Origin: Candidatus Hydrogenedentota bacterium | Lineage (GTDB): Bacteria > Hydrogenedentota > Hydrogenedentia > Hydrogenedentales > JAEUWI01 | Length of the DNA stretch: 64,000 bases | Assembly: GCA_019637335.1 (NCBI GenBank) | Contig: JAHBVV010000018.1 | Span: forward strand, 1-64,000 | Direction: 5' to 3' | Shown: in pieces, positions 27,839-37,594 of the stretch | Numbering within the stretch: the stretch's first letter is position 1 | How the letters are laid out: each line of letters opens with the position of its first letter | Position numbers and translations under genes: made by a program | Notes under the pieces: generated by a model | What the model saw: only the letters and a program-made list of their open reading frames with translations | What the model was told of the DNA's origin: nothing | Database searches by the model: none

Positions 27839-30800
27839 ATGTTATTCTTGCGTCCAGCAGTGTATTTGTTTGTTCCGGCCGCCCTGTTGATTTCAGCGCC
27901 GGCGCCGGCGTTGGCGAAGGGCGCGGCAGCCGCGACGGTCACCGTCACGACGGAATCCGATGTTGCCGACGGCGATACCAGTTCAGTGGACGCGCTGCTG
28001 GGCAACAGCGGGCCCGATGGCGAGATATCCCTCCGCGAGGCGATAGAAGCCGCGAACGCGACCGGCGATGTCCTCATCCAGTTCAGCGGCGTCAGCGAAA
28101 TTCGCGTGACCGCTGCTTTGCCCGGCATTGTGGGCCCGCTCACCCTGGATGGGGGCTCCGGAATCCTGATCGAAAACGGATCGGGCAATTCCGCGTTGGA
28201 CGGCATCCGGATCACGGGGAGCTTCAACACGGTCCGGGGGCTGGTAATTCGGGGATTCCGCAACGGAATCCTGATTACCGGCGAGGGCGCCACCAACAAT
28301 TTTGTGGATCGCTGCCGCATCGGCGCCGGCTCGCCGGGCGACGGCGGTAACACGAACGGCATCGCCCTTGAGGCGTTGGCCTCGGTCAACACGATCGGGT
28401 CGAACCTCTTTCAGGGGGGCAACGTTATCGCCGGCAACACCGGAGACGGGATTGTACTCCGGAATTCCAGCGGCAACAGCATCCAGAACAACTTTATCGG
28501 CACCAGCTCGAGTTTTGTTGCCGATATCGGGAATGGCGGCGCCGGTATCCGGCTTGAAGGCGCCTCGGAAAGCAATGTCCTCGGCAGTCCAGGCGGCTTT
28601 GGCAATACCGTCTGGTACAACGGGGCCGGTATCGTTCTGGACGGTGGCGGCGCGCGCCATAACGCGATTCGAAACAATTCCCTGTCGGAGAACGGGGGCC
28701 CCGGCATCGCGCTTCTGAATGGCGCGCAGCAGGGTATACTCCCGCCGGTGCTGGATCCGGTTTTCCCCGACGCGCCTGTCACCGGAACCGCCGCGCCCAA
28801 TGGCGTTGTCGAAGTTTTTCAGACGCTCGACGGCGAGGAGGGCTATTTCGTGCTGGCGACCGCCACGGCGGACGGCGATGGGCTGTTCTCCACCGGATCG
28901 CCGCTCTTTCTGAGCAGCGCCGCAACCATCACCGCGACTGTGACGGACCCGGACCTCAACACCTCCGCTTTTTCGAGCGGGGTGCTCGCGCCCATAACCT
29001 TCACCGGCGACGCGGATCAGCTCGCGCCGCTCTTCCACCAATTTGACGCCAACCAGGACGGGCGATTCACCGAATCCGAGTTCACCGCCGCAACCGGCCG
29101 GGACGCGACCGCGTTCGCGTCGGCAGACGCGAATAGCGACGGTTTTGTTGGGTTCCTTGAGCTGCTCGATCTTTCCGAAAGCGAGGCCGGCTACACGGCC
29201 GTGCAGGTCACCACGCTCAGCGACGTCGCCGACGCGCCCTCCACCGCGACGGTGCAGGATCTGCTTGCCGACCCCGGCGCGGACGGCGCCATTTCGCTCC
29301 GTGAAGCGCTGCTCGCCGCCAGCGCGCAGTCGCGCGTACGGATTGGATTCGATCCCAGCGGCACGATCCGCCCGGATAGCGCGCTTCCGCCGCTTCCGCA
29401 AGGGAGTTTCCGTGTGAATATCCGCGGCGGGGGGCGTATCACGATCGACGGGTCGAATCTCGCGGAGACGGAGAGCGGGCTAACCCTTTCCGGTTCGAGC
29501 ATCCTGGTGGAAGGTCTTACGATTGTCGGTTTCCCCGGCGCCGGCGTGCACATAACCGGCAGCGGCGCGAATGGGAACACACTGCTCGGCAATCGCCTCG
29601 GCAACACGGGATCCTCGGCCTTCGGCAATGCCGTTGCCGGGGTCTGGATTAATGGGAACGCCTCCGGAAACGCGGTCGGGGCGGGGATCGCGGGCGTGTA
29701 CAACACGATCTCCGGCAACACTCAGGGTATCCTGATCGAGGGCGCGTCGACCTCGGGCAACATTATCGCAGGCAACTACATCGGCCTGGACAGTAACGGC
29801 TTGACCGCGCTTCCCAATTCTGGCGGCGGCATACTGATCGACAACGGGGCAAGCTTCAATTTTGTTGCGGGTTTTGGCGTGACCGGCGGAGACAACCTGA
29901 TCGCCGGCAACGGGAACGGGAGCGCGGGCGGGGGCGTCCACGTCACGGGGGGCGCCCGATCGACGTTCATCCTGGGCAATCACATCGGCCTTAACGCCGA
30001 GGGGAACCCCGTTGCGAACAACCCGCACGGGGTGCTGGTGGATGGCGGCGCCACCGACACATCGATTGGCATTTTCGTCTTTTCCGAGTTCCAGAAGGGC
30101 GTAATTGACGGGCGCCTGGGCTTGCGCGCCGCCATGAAGGGCGTATCGCCGCCGCAATTGCCGTTCCCCAACACAATCTCCGGCAACGTGGCGGACGGAA
30201 TTCATGTCGAAGGTGAAGCCACTGTGCGCACGCTTATTTCCGGCAATTCCATCCATGACAACGGCGGCGCCGCGATCGCGTTGTTGAACGGCGCCAACGG
30301 CGGAATACTCCCGCCCTCCATCGCGAGCGTCAGCGGAGGCCAGCTTATTGGAACCGCGATCCCCAATGGCGCTGTGGAAGTGTATACGGATGACAGCGAC
30401 GAAGCCCGGGATTTCCTGGGCGTGGCGTCCGCCGATCCGGCGGGCGGGTGGGTTTTTGACATTCCCGCCACGGGCCTGCGCGCGAATCTCACGGCGCTTC
30501 AGATCGACATTGGAACGGACCTCCGATCTTCGGCGCTCAGCGCGCCCGTGCCCGCTCCGGCTGGCGGCGAGGGCGAAGGCGAGGGTGAAGGCGAAGGCGA
30601 AGGCGAATGTGACGACCCCGAGCTGGATTCGGATGGCGACGGCTTGACCGATTGCGAAGAACTGGCGCTTGGGACTGATCCGCATTCGCCGGATACCGAC
30701 GGGGATGGCTTGCCCGATGCCTACGAGGTAATGTTCGGGCTGGATCCGTTGAACCCCGCGGATGCGCTCATCGACACCGACCTGGACGGCATCAACAACC

Positions 30801-32065
30801 TGCGCGAGTTCCTGAACGGCACCGATCCCACGGATCCCAACGATCCGGGCGCCGCGTTCTTCGTTTCCGCCGCCGGCCTCGATCAGCCGGGGCGCGGCAG
30901 CGCATCGCAGCCTTTCCTGACCATCGGCTTCGCGATCAGCCAGGTATCCAGCCTGGGGTTGAGCAACGCGTCGATAGTACTCGAATCGGCCATCTATACC
31001 GGCGAAATCGAGCTCCCGCCCGGGGTGACGCTGCGCGGCCGCGAAGGCGCGGAAGCCATCATCGACGGCAACGTATTCGGCGCGGAAGGCGCGGGATTGG
31101 AGAACCTCACGATCCGGTCGGTGTCCGGCGGGGAGGTCCTGCTGCACGTAGATGATGTGAAGATGGAAATCCGCCAGGTACGTTTTGTCGGGTTGGCCCG
31201 CAAGCGCGACGCGACCGGCATTCTGGCGGAGGGAAGCCGCGCCCGTGAAACCCTGATCGCGGAGTGCGACTTCATAGACCTGCGCATCGGGATCGACATC
31301 AAGGATGGCGTGCCGGTGATCCGGCGCAATGTGTTCGATAATCCCTCGGAAGCGGGCATCTACCTGCGATCCTCCGCGCAGGTAATGGACCGTCCCCTGA
31401 GCGACGCGGAGGACGCGGAGAGCGGCTTCAACACGTTCGCGATCTTCCCCCTCCCGGAAGACGACAAGGGCGACAACGACCCGGTGGCTGTAATCAATGA
31501 GACCGATGTCGACGTGATGATGCAGAACAACGACTGGGGCACGGAAGATCCCGCCGAAATCGATGCGCTTATCGACGGCCCGGGCCAATTCGAGCCCTTC
31601 CTGGCGCGGGGTTCCGCCATTCTGGCGGGCAGCGTCTTTTGCACCATCTGGGATGGCATCGATCAGAAGCGCCTCCTCGAAGTCTCGGTGGACCTGAATG
31701 TCAGCTCCTTCAAGTCCGTCACCAACAACACCGACGGGGTGTATGCCTTCCCCACGGTGCTTCCGGACGCCTATACCATCGTCTGCCGGACCAACGGGTA
31801 CGTGGACGCCTCGCAATCAGTCAATGTCGGACCAGGCGAGATCAAGTCGGTGGTCATCCCGATGCGCGCAACCGCCGGTGGCGAGGGCGAAGGGGAAGGT
31901 GAGGGCGAAGGGGAGGGCGAAGGCGAAAAGCCCGCGGGTACGCCCGCGATTTGCGGGCCTGGCAGTGGCGCGGGCGGTGGCGGGTTCGCGGGCGACCTCC
32001 TGCTCGTGCTGGCCATCATTGCGGCCCTCGCCGGGGCCAGCCGGGGCCAGCGCGCCCGGGCATAG
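27839..32065 (+). CDS. Secreted beta-helix protein with (GE)n linkers and C-terminal sorting-like tail
   Basis: The 1408-residue paralog of the preceding protein has GAGAGGAAG before its ATG. The order is signal peptide (to ~28), CSLREA (SLREAIEAANATG, ~63), beta-helix (~104-297), Ig-like (~299-387), EF-hand pair (FDANQDGRFTESEF and ADANSDGFVGFLEL, ~400-450), second CSLREA (SLREALLAAS), beta-helix 2 (~520-813), Ig-like, GEGEGEGEGEGE linker (~909-924), TSP3 repeats (DSDGDGLTDCEE, DTDGDGLPDAYE), DUF1565-like helix (~1007-1254), CNA_B/carboxypeptidase-regulatory-like domain (~1260-1340), a second GE linker, and the tail ICGPGSGAGGGGFAG + TM + RGQRARA. (GE)n linkers are typical of Lentisphaerae and Hydrogenedentes secreted proteins. 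It is probably anchored or processed at the C terminus. Confidence 0.85.
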   Translation: MLFLRPAVYLFVPAALLISAPAPALAKGAAAATVTVTTESDVADGDTSSVDALLGNSGPDGEISLREAIEAANATGDVLIQFSGVSEIRVTAALPGIVGPLTLDGGSGILIENGSGNSALDGIRITGSFNTVRGLVIRGFRNGILITGEGATNNFVDRCRIGAGSPGDGGNTNGIALEALASVNTIGSNLFQGGNVIAGNTGDGIVLRNSSGNSIQNNFIGTSSSFVADIGNGGAGIRLEGASESNVLGSPGGFGNTVWYNGAGIVLDGGGARHNAIRNNSLSENGGPGIALLNGAQQGILPPVLDPVFPDAPVTGTAAPNGVVEVFQTLDGEEGYFVLATATADGDGLFSTGSPLFLSSAATITATVTDPDLNTSAFSSGVLAPITFTGDADQLAPLFHQFDANQDGRFTESEFTAATGRDATAFASADANSDGFVGFLELLDLSESEAGYTAVQVTTLSDVADAPSTATVQDLLADPGADGAISLREALLAASAQSRVRIGFDPSGTIRPDSALPPLPQGSFRVNIRGGGRITIDGSNLAETESGLTLSGSSILVEGLTIVGFPGAGVHITGSGANGNTLLGNRLGNTGSSAFGNAVAGVWINGNASGNAVGAGIAGVYNTISGNTQGILIEGASTSGNIIAGNYIGLDSNGLTALPNSGGGILIDNGASFNFVAGFGVTGGDNLIAGNGNGSAGGGVHVTGGARSTFILGNHIGLNAEGNPVANNPHGVLVDGGATDTSIGIFVFSEFQKGVIDGRLGLRAAMKGVSPPQLPFPNTISGNVADGIHVEGEATVRTLISGNSIHDNGGAAIALLNGANGGILPPSIASVSGGQLIGTAIPNGAVEVYTDDSDEARDFLGVASADPAGGWVFDIPATGLRANLTALQIDIGTDLRSSALSAPVPAPAGGEGEGEGEGEGEGECDDPELDSDGDGLTDCEELALGTDPHSPDTDGDGLPDAYEVMFGLDPLNPADALIDTDLDGINNLREFLNGTDPTDPNDPGAAFFVSAAGLDQPGRGSASQPFLTIGFAISQVSSLGLSNASIVLESAIYTGEIELPPGVTLRGREGAEAIIDGNVFGAEGAGLENLTIRSVSGGEVLLHVDDVKMEIRQVRFVGLARKRDATGILAEGSRARETLIAECDFIDLRIGIDIKDGVPVIRRNVFDNPSEAGIYLRSSAQVMDRPLSDAEDAESGFNTFAIFPLPEDDKGDNDPVAVINETDVDVMMQNNDWGTEDPAEIDALIDGPGQFEPFLARGSAILAGSVFCTIWDGIDQKRLLEVSVDLNVSSFKSVTNNTDGVYAFPTVLPDAYTIVCRTNGYVDASQSVNVGPGEIKSVVIPMRATAGGEGEGEGEGEGEGEGEKPAGTPAICGPGSGAGGGGFAGDLLLVLAIIAALAGASRGQRARA

Positions 32066-32235
32066 TCTATTTCCGCCACGCCGCGGCGCCCAACTCGGCC
32101 GCTGCGGCGCTCTTTCTTGGCTCATCCGGTTTGAGCGTACGGGACTATTCACAGGCGTTTCTCCGTGCCCGAATTATCCGGAACCGTCAATGTATGCCGG
32201 TAAGAGCCTCTGTTGGCGAGATCGTTTCCTCTGGT

Positions 32236-32384
32236 CTTTCGGCCCGAAGGGCCAGTGCAGCTCCCAGCCCTGGGCAACGCCCAGGGAACACTGCGCTGCC
32301 CTTTCAGGGCGTACAAGAAACCCGCCGCTCAAACCCCGGGCGTTGCCCGGGGCTGAAAACTCCGTTGGCCCTTCGGGCCGAAAG
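32236..32384. repeat. Palindrome-rich dispersed repeat, copy 2
   Basis: The element has perfect 19-base inverted ends, CTTTCGGCCCGAAGGGCCA (32236-32254) and its complement (32366-32384). Inside are CCCTGGGCAACGCCCAGGG, GCCCTTTCAGGGC and CCCCGGGCGTTGCCCGGGG. It is the same chain of palindromes as 12663-12884. The rest of the 32066-32588 gap shows no gene. Confidence 0.8.
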
Positions 32385-32588
32385 AGTGCGTTCGCATTCA
32401 GTTCTGCTGCCGAATATACCGTCTGCGCTGCAGACACGATCCAAGGGATCTCGTATCCGCTCACAGCATCGCCGCCCGGAAATGAGAACCGAGCAACCTA
32501 CTCCTATTTGCCGTTCTCGTTGCCGACGTACCTTCAATCTGGATGAGCCTCTTTTTTTCCCGGCGGGCGGAGTCTTTCCGCCGCCGCG

Positions 32589-33791
32589 TCAGGACTTATT
32601 CAGCAGTCCCCGCGTCAGCGCCAGTAGGACGAGCGCGGCCAGGGCGATCGCGAAGGAGGCCATCAGGACCTGCTGTAACGCGCCGTCCCGGCCCAGGTGC
32701 GCGAGCCCCCACAACACCCCGGAAAAGGCCATCCGCCCGGCCAGGCTTTCCAGGGAGAGAAAGGTTGCCCGGTGTTCCCGCGCGATAAGCGGCGCCACCG
32801 CCGCGTTGCGCGGCGCCGTCATGATCGCGCGCGGGCAACTGCGCAATAGAATGAGCGCCACGATAAGGGGATGGGTGAAGAAGGCCATGGTGCCGATGAT
32901 CAAGGTCTGAAGTCCCGTGCCCGCGAGGAGGGTGGGCCCGAGCCCGATCCGATCGCGCAAGCGAATGCTCCGCGCCGCGACCTGCCCCGCGATGAGCATG
33001 GTGGCGAGGGTGATCACGCCCGAGAGCGCCGGCGCGGATCCCGACCCCGCCCTGGTCTCCCGCAGGAGGCTGTCCAGGTAGGGCTGGTAGAATTCGTAGG
33101 GCAGGTGGTTCAGCACCACCATCAACACGGCGTATCCGGAAAGCCAGCTCAGCGCGGGCTGGCGCAACTCGCGCAGCGCCCGCCCGATCTGCTTGAGAAA
33201 CCCGGCGGGACTCAAGATCGCCCGCGCGCCCGGGCTCTCCGGCTCCAGCATCCGCCAGACGATCGCCAGGGACGCCAGCGCCCCCGCCAGCGAGAGGGCA
33301 TAGGCAATGCGCAGGTCCAGGGCGGCGCCGAGCCCGCCCGCGAGCGCCGCTATCCCGCTCAACCGGAACGACCACCCCGCGACGAGCGCTTCCCGCTCGC
33401 CATATTCCGCTTTTCGGTTCAGCGCCGCCAGGGTGTCGTAGTGCAGCGCCGTGTCCGTTCCCGAGTTAAAGGCGATGCCTCCCGCGAGAAGTATCTGCGC
33501 GGCGGCGAAGAACAGGAAGGTATCGCTGAACAGAAACAGCGCGTGGGCGGCGGCGGTGGAGAGGGCCGCGATGATGAGCGTGACCCGCCGCCCCACCGCG
33601 TCCGAGAAATAGCCGGAAGGGACTTCCAGCAGCACGACGGCGAAATAGTAGATGGCCTCCAGGCGCAGAACATCGGCCAGCGTGAAGTGGGATTGAAAGA
33701 AGAGGAAGAACACCGGGAGCCAGAAATGGGCGGCAAAGAGCGCGGCGTAGGCCGGGTACAGGCTCAGGTTGCGATCCAGCGAGCGTGGCAT
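32589..33791 (-). CDS. Major facilitator superfamily transporter
   Basis: The 400-residue protein has about 12 hydrophobic helices. The MFS signature lies in the loop between TM2 and TM3: LEVPSGYFSDAVGRRVTL, matching the G-x-x-(S/A)-D-x-x-G-R-(K/R) motif. The substrate cannot be predicted; the closest layout is drug/sugar efflux MFS proteins. I start it at the ATG at 33791 (MPRSLDRNLSLYPAY), with GGAAGGAG 13 bases upstream; the frame stays open much further but without a membrane segment or signal. It is divergent from the gene at 34256. Confidence 0.85.
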   Translation of the reverse strand: MPRSLDRNLSLYPAYAALFAAHFWLPVFFLFFQSHFTLADVLRLEAIYYFAVVLLEVPSGYFSDAVGRRVTLIIAALSTAAAHALFLFSDTFLFFAAAQILLAGGIAFNSGTDTALHYDTLAALNRKAEYGEREALVAGWSFRLSGIAALAGGLGAALDLRIAYALSLAGALASLAIVWRMLEPESPGARAILSPAGFLKQIGRALRELRQPALSWLSGYAVLMVVLNHLPYEFYQPYLDSLLRETRAGSGSAPALSGVITLATMLIAGQVAARSIRLRDRIGLGPTLLAGTGLQTLIIGTMAFFTHPLIVALILLRSCPRAIMTAPRNAAVAPLIAREHRATFLSLESLAGRMAFSGVLWGLAHLGRDGALQQVLMASFAIALAALVLLALTRGLLNKS

Positions 33792-34114
33792 GCCGAAACA
33801 CGTGCTCCTTCCAGCGCCACCATAGCACATGGAAAAAGCGCGGGTCACCAAAGGGCGCCTCCCACTGCGAAGCGGGCGCCGGATCCGTGCGGCCAAAGCG
33901 CTACTGATTCGCGAAAGGGCTTGCACAATTGCCGCGCCCGCCGTACGGCCCGCCTTGGCAAGTGCGGCGGCCAGCCGCCTCTTTTCTCGCCCCGCCGGGG
34001 CTCTGTTTTTCGGCGCGGGCAGCCCGGGGTGCGTTCGTTCGCGCGGCCGCGCGATCTTCCTTCCCCCATCCGCCGGCGCGGGCTGTCTCAGGCGGGAATG
34101 CCGAGTCCCCGGGG

Positions 34115-34143
34115 TTGCCATGGTGGCGGTTGCGTGTTATGCT
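34115..34143 (+). promoter_or_regulatory. Strong candidate promoter
   Basis: TTGCCA (34115-34120), 17 bases, TATGCT (34138-34143), serving the gene starting at 34256. The remainder of the 33792-34255 gap shows no gene. Confidence 0.6.
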
Positions 34144-34255
34144 CGCCCTGGTGGCTGGCGGACTGGGCGCCGGCCTTACAGCGGCAAGAGCGTTTCACGG
34201 GCGCGGTTCCCGAGTCGGGGCGGGGCGCCGTGGGAGCGGCCTTACGGAGGGACGT

Positions 34256-35740
34256 ATGGACGCCACTATTTCCTGGCGATTCGGGTTGATTGCGCTGGCG
34301 TTGGGCGTGTGTGGCGGAGGCTTGGCGCAACCGGCGAACCACTATTTCAGCGGCGCGGTGTTGGATGCGCAGGGGAATCCGATAGCGGGGGCGGTGGTGA
34401 CGCTGGGGACGCCGCCGGTGCTTTTCGAGCGGGAGGCGAACCGTCTGACGCAAAGCGGCGAAGACGGACGGTTCCGGATAGGGGTTCCGTATGCGGGGGA
34501 CGCGACGCTGGCCTTCTGGCACCCGGACTACATCAGCGCGACGCTCCGGGCGGACACGGGAGCGAAGGCCGATGTCGCGCTGCGGCGGGGCGAGGTGCTG
34601 GAGGGCGCGGTTACGGCGCCGGCGTCCGTGAAGGGGCGCATCGTGGTGTCGGTGCTTTCGCGGGGAGACGGGTTTCGCGATTATACGCGCGCGGACGCGG
34701 ACGGGCGCTTTCGGTTTGGCAATCTGGCGTCGGGCCCGTGCGCGGTGGAGGCGCGGGCGGAGTCTCGCGATGGGACGATCCGACTGGCGGCGTGGACGTC
34801 GGCGACGGTGCGCACGGGCGGCGGGGGCGGCACGCTCGATATCTCGCTGCCGGGCGGCGCGTCGGCGATTGCGGGATCGCTCGCGGACGCAACGGGTTTT
34901 CCGGTGATGGGCGAGGCCACGCTGTACATGAACAGCGAGGCGGGCAGCTTCATCGCGACAGGCCGCTGCGGCGCGACGGGGGAGTTTTTGATCTCGGGGG
35001 CGCCGTCCGGCGAGGGCGTACTCGTGCTTTCCGCCCGGGACCGTGGCAGCCTGGTGCGGGAGGTGTCCCTGGACGGCGGCGAGCTGCGTCTCGATCCGGT
35101 GATTCTTGGTAATGGCCTTCCGCTGCGGTGTTCGTTCCTGAACACGCCGGCGGGGACCCGCGCGATTCACGTGCTGGTGATGCCCGGTAAGGTCGCGCGG
35201 CCCGACGGTGGCATCGCGAGCGTACGCGCGCTGCTGGATTCACCGGCGGTTTGGACCGGGGCGCTTCGCGGCAAGAGCGAGAAACTGGATGTGCTACAGC
35301 CGGGGGAGTACACGCTGCTGGCGTATCCGCTGGACTCCAGCACGCGGGATCTTTCGGTTTTCGAGCGCGCGGAGCTGATGCAGAATGCCCCAGTGTACAT
35401 GAACACGTTTACGGTGGCGGCGCACAGTACGGGGGCGACGGTTGCGGCGGCGTTTCCGGCTGACCAGCGCCCCATGATGGAGGCCGCGCGTGCTCCGATG
35501 CACCCGATTATCGGCCGCTGGGCCTACACCCACGAGGGCAGCGTCTGGACACGGATCTTCACGGCGGACGGGCGCTGCATCCTGACCGAGGGTCCCGCGA
35601 CGCACTGGACGCACCCCTATGTCATTCTGGGGGAGAACCGGGTGGCGGTGCTGGTGGACGAGAAGCGGCGGATTCACGTGATCCGGGATGACGGGAAACT
35701 GGATATCGAGGGGCAGTTCGTCGCCACGAAGGCGCCGTAG
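34256..35740 (+). CDS. Secreted protein with carboxypeptidase-regulatory-like beta domains
   Basis: The 494-residue protein has a signal peptide cleaved near LAQPANHYF (residue ~24). Residues ~30-110 form a carboxypeptidase regulatory-like fold (FSGAVLDAQGNPIAGAVVTLGTPP...GEDGRFRIGVPYAG). At least two similar beta-domains follow (GRFRFGNLASGPCAVEARAESRDG; ~195-290 with GSLADATGFPVMGEATLYM). The last ~75 residues contain HPIIGRWAYTHEGSVWTRIFTADGRCILTEG, which resembles small lipocalin-like 'W..Y..DG' sheets. No enzyme motif was found. GGAGGG lies just before the ATG at 34256. It is probably a periplasmic or surface binding protein; the partner is unknown. Confidence 0.65.
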   Translation: MDATISWRFGLIALALGVCGGGLAQPANHYFSGAVLDAQGNPIAGAVVTLGTPPVLFEREANRLTQSGEDGRFRIGVPYAGDATLAFWHPDYISATLRADTGAKADVALRRGEVLEGAVTAPASVKGRIVVSVLSRGDGFRDYTRADADGRFRFGNLASGPCAVEARAESRDGTIRLAAWTSATVRTGGGGGTLDISLPGGASAIAGSLADATGFPVMGEATLYMNSEAGSFIATGRCGATGEFLISGAPSGEGVLVLSARDRGSLVREVSLDGGELRLDPVILGNGLPLRCSFLNTPAGTRAIHVLVMPGKVARPDGGIASVRALLDSPAVWTGALRGKSEKLDVLQPGEYTLLAYPLDSSTRDLSVFERAELMQNAPVYMNTFTVAAHSTGATVAAAFPADQRPMMEAARAPMHPIIGRWAYTHEGSVWTRIFTADGRCILTEGPATHWTHPYVILGENRVAVLVDEKRRIHVIRDDGKLDIEGQFVATKAP

Positions 35741-35778
35741 GCGGCTCGAGCTCGAGCCCGGGTGGTAGCTCGCTTTGA

Positions 35779-35964
35779 CGCGGAATGTCCGCGATCCTTG
35801 CGCCTGCGGCGCGGTGGACAGCCGGGACGGCTATCCTACATTTGCGCCTTGCAGCGCTGAACACAGGCGAGACGCCTGTGCCACTTTCTTTTTGAGGTGG
35901 TTTTGGTGGGGGGCGGCGGGCCTGTTGAAGGTGGGCTCACGTTGCCGCGGAATGTCCGCGATCC
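35779..35964. repeat. CGCGGAATGTCCGCGATCC repeats
   Basis: The 19-base word with hairpin CGCGGA-ATG-TCCGCG occurs at 35779-35797 and 35946-35964, and again at 54095-54113. After the first and third copies the similarity runs on for ~50 bases through GGACAGC(C/A)GGGACG and CTATCCTAC. ACAGGCGAGACGCCTGT at 35862-35878 is another palindrome. Confidence 0.7.
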
Positions 35965-35991
35965 TTTGCGGCGGATTCACGAGATCCGGGA

Positions 35992-37260
35992 CTACTCCAG
36001 GTTTACGCGCACGGCGACGACCGGGCTTTCGGGCCAGTCGGCGGGCAGGGTTATGGCGTTGGTTTGCGCCGCGACGGCGAGTTCTTCTCCCGTGGCGAGG
36101 ACTGAGGCGCTCTTGATCGACTGATCGAGGCCGATCAGGGAGACGGTGTCGCCGGGGCGGGATTCGAGGAGGAGGTAGATCGCGTCGCCCTTGCGCGTGA
36201 GCTTGCCGGCGGAGGCCTCGACGCCGTGTACGCGGCGGGTCCCGTAGATGGCTTCGCCGTTGACGTCGAGCCAGGCGCCGATGTCGCGCAGGCGTTCCGC
36301 GAGGTGATCCGGGATTGTGCCGTCGGGTTTCGGACCGACGTTCAGCAGGAGGTTGCCGCCGCGGCTGACCACGTCGGCGAGGGTGCGGATGAGTTCCGCG
36401 CTGCTCTTGGGTTCGCCGTCGTCCTGGCGGTAGCCCCAGGAGGTTCCGATGGTGAGGCAGGCCTCCCACGGGCGAATATCCTTGTCTTCGGTGTCGGTTT
36501 TCTTGCCGATTTCGGACATCTGCTCGCGCGTGTAGAAGTCGGCGAGGGGCGTAACGCCGCGCTCGCCCTTACCGAGCCGGTCGTTAACGAGCGCGTGGGG
36601 CTGAAGGGTGTGAATCATGCGCACGAGATCCTCCGCGCGCCAGGTTTCCGCCGGGTGATCCCATTCGCCGTCAAACCAGAGGCCGTCGATGGGTCCATAG
36701 TTCGTGCAGAGTTCGCGCACCTGGCCGAAGAGGAACTCGTCGACGTATTTCGGGAGATCCGCCTGGAAAACGGGGTGATACCAGTCGAGTGTGGAGTAGT
36801 AAAACGAAATCTTCACGCCGTTCGCGCGGGCCGCGTCGACCAGTTCCCGCACGAGGTCGCGCTTTGCGGCGCGATCCATGCTGTCGTAGTCGGTGAGGGC
36901 GCTGTCGAACATGGAGAAGCCCTCGTGGTGCTTGCTGGTGAAGGTGAGGTAGCGCGCGCCGGCCTCGCGTACCAATTTCATCCAGGCGTCCGCGTCGAAT
37001 TTGTCGGGATTAAACCGATCGGCGTACGGGGCGTATTCGGCGGCGGGTATGCCTTCGTTTTCCATGGCCCAGGAGACATAGGGGCCCTTGTCGTTCTTGC
37101 CGTGCAGCGCGTAGAGTCCCCAGTGGACGAAGATACCGAACTTGGCGTCCTGGAACCAGGCGCTGTCGGGCCGGGGCGGCATGGGATCGGCCTGCGCAAC
37201 GGCGGCGGGCGCGAGGAATATGAACGCGGGGAGGAAGGCGATGCGAAGCCAGGCGAACAT
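35992..37260 (-). CDS. Alpha-L-fucosidase, GH29, secreted
   Basis: The 422-residue glycoside hydrolase has a signal peptide (to ~23). GH29 landmarks are KFGIFVHWGLYA (40-51), YLTFTSKHHEGFSMFDS (104-120) and GPIDGLWFDGEW, where D197 is the catalytic nucleophile. SRGGNLLLNVGPKPDGTIP and GEAIYGTRR mark the end of the barrel, followed by a short beta-domain. It releases L-fucose from host or algal glycans outside the cytoplasm. The family's acid/base residue varies by subfamily and cannot be fixed by eye. I chose the ATG at 37260 for the signal peptide. It lies downstream of an entericidin-like gene on the same strand, but a terminator separates them. Confidence 0.93.
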   Translation of the reverse strand: MFAWLRIAFLPAFIFLAPAAVAQADPMPPRPDSAWFQDAKFGIFVHWGLYALHGKNDKGPYVSWAMENEGIPAAEYAPYADRFNPDKFDADAWMKLVREAGARYLTFTSKHHEGFSMFDSALTDYDSMDRAAKRDLVRELVDAARANGVKISFYYSTLDWYHPVFQADLPKYVDEFLFGQVRELCTNYGPIDGLWFDGEWDHPAETWRAEDLVRMIHTLQPHALVNDRLGKGERGVTPLADFYTREQMSEIGKKTDTEDKDIRPWEACLTIGTSWGYRQDDGEPKSSAELIRTLADVVSRGGNLLLNVGPKPDGTIPDHLAERLRDIGAWLDVNGEAIYGTRRVHGVEASAGKLTRKGDAIYLLLESRPGDTVSLIGLDQSIKSASVLATGEELAVAAQTNAITLPADWPESPVVAVRVNLE

Positions 37261-37289
37261 GGGCGGGTACTCCTGAATGGGCTGCGGAA

Positions 37290-37327
37290 AACAGCGCGGG
37301 CTCCCGAAGCCGAGGCCGGGAGCCCGC
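37290..37327 (-). terminator. Rho-independent terminator of the entericidin-like gene
   Basis: GCGGGCTCCC (37296-37305) and GGGAGCCCGC (37318-37327) are perfect 10-base arms. On the minus strand they are followed by GCTGTTTTCC. It ends the small-lipoprotein transcript before the fucosidase gene. Confidence 0.75.
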
Positions 37328-37352
37328 GAGAATGTCGAATTCGAGCGGGCCC

Positions 37353-37490
37353 CTACTGGGCCGCCTTTTCTATAGCCTCGCCGCCCTTCTTGATGTCTTT
37401 CCCGACGCCGCGCACGGTGTTGCAACCGGTCACGGAGAGGACCACGAGCACGGCAAGCGTGGCGAGTACAGCGCGATTTATCAGCTTCAT
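37353..37490 (-). CDS. Entericidin A/B-family small lipoprotein
   Basis: The 45-residue lipoprotein has an N-terminal hydrophobic signal, lipobox SVTGC, then NTVRGVGKDIKKGGEAIEKAAQ. This closely matches the entericidin consensus CNTxRGxGxDIxxxGxAIExAA. Family members are tiny outer-membrane lipoproteins; EcnA and EcnB are described as an antidote/toxin pair linked to stationary-phase lysis, though in many genomes a solitary copy has no assigned role. AGAAGGA lies before the ATG at 37490. It has its own promoter and terminator, so it is expressed alone. Confidence 0.9.
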   Translation of the reverse strand: MKLINRAVLATLAVLVVLSVTGCNTVRGVGKDIKKGGEAIEKAAQ

Positions 37491-37547
37491 GGCAAGCATC
37501 CTTCTAACACGTCTCGGCGCGCCGTCCAGCCATCGCGGCGCCCGGGT

Positions 37548-37577
37548 ATCGTACTGCGCCGGCGCGCCGGGGTGCAA
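37548..37577 (-). promoter_or_regulatory. Promoter of the entericidin-like gene
   Basis: On the minus strand, TTGCAC (37577-37572), 18 bases, TACGAT (37553-37548). The -10 lies 58 bases before the ATG at 37490. Confidence 0.55.
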
Positions 37578-37594
37578 GGCGGCGGCGGAAGTTG

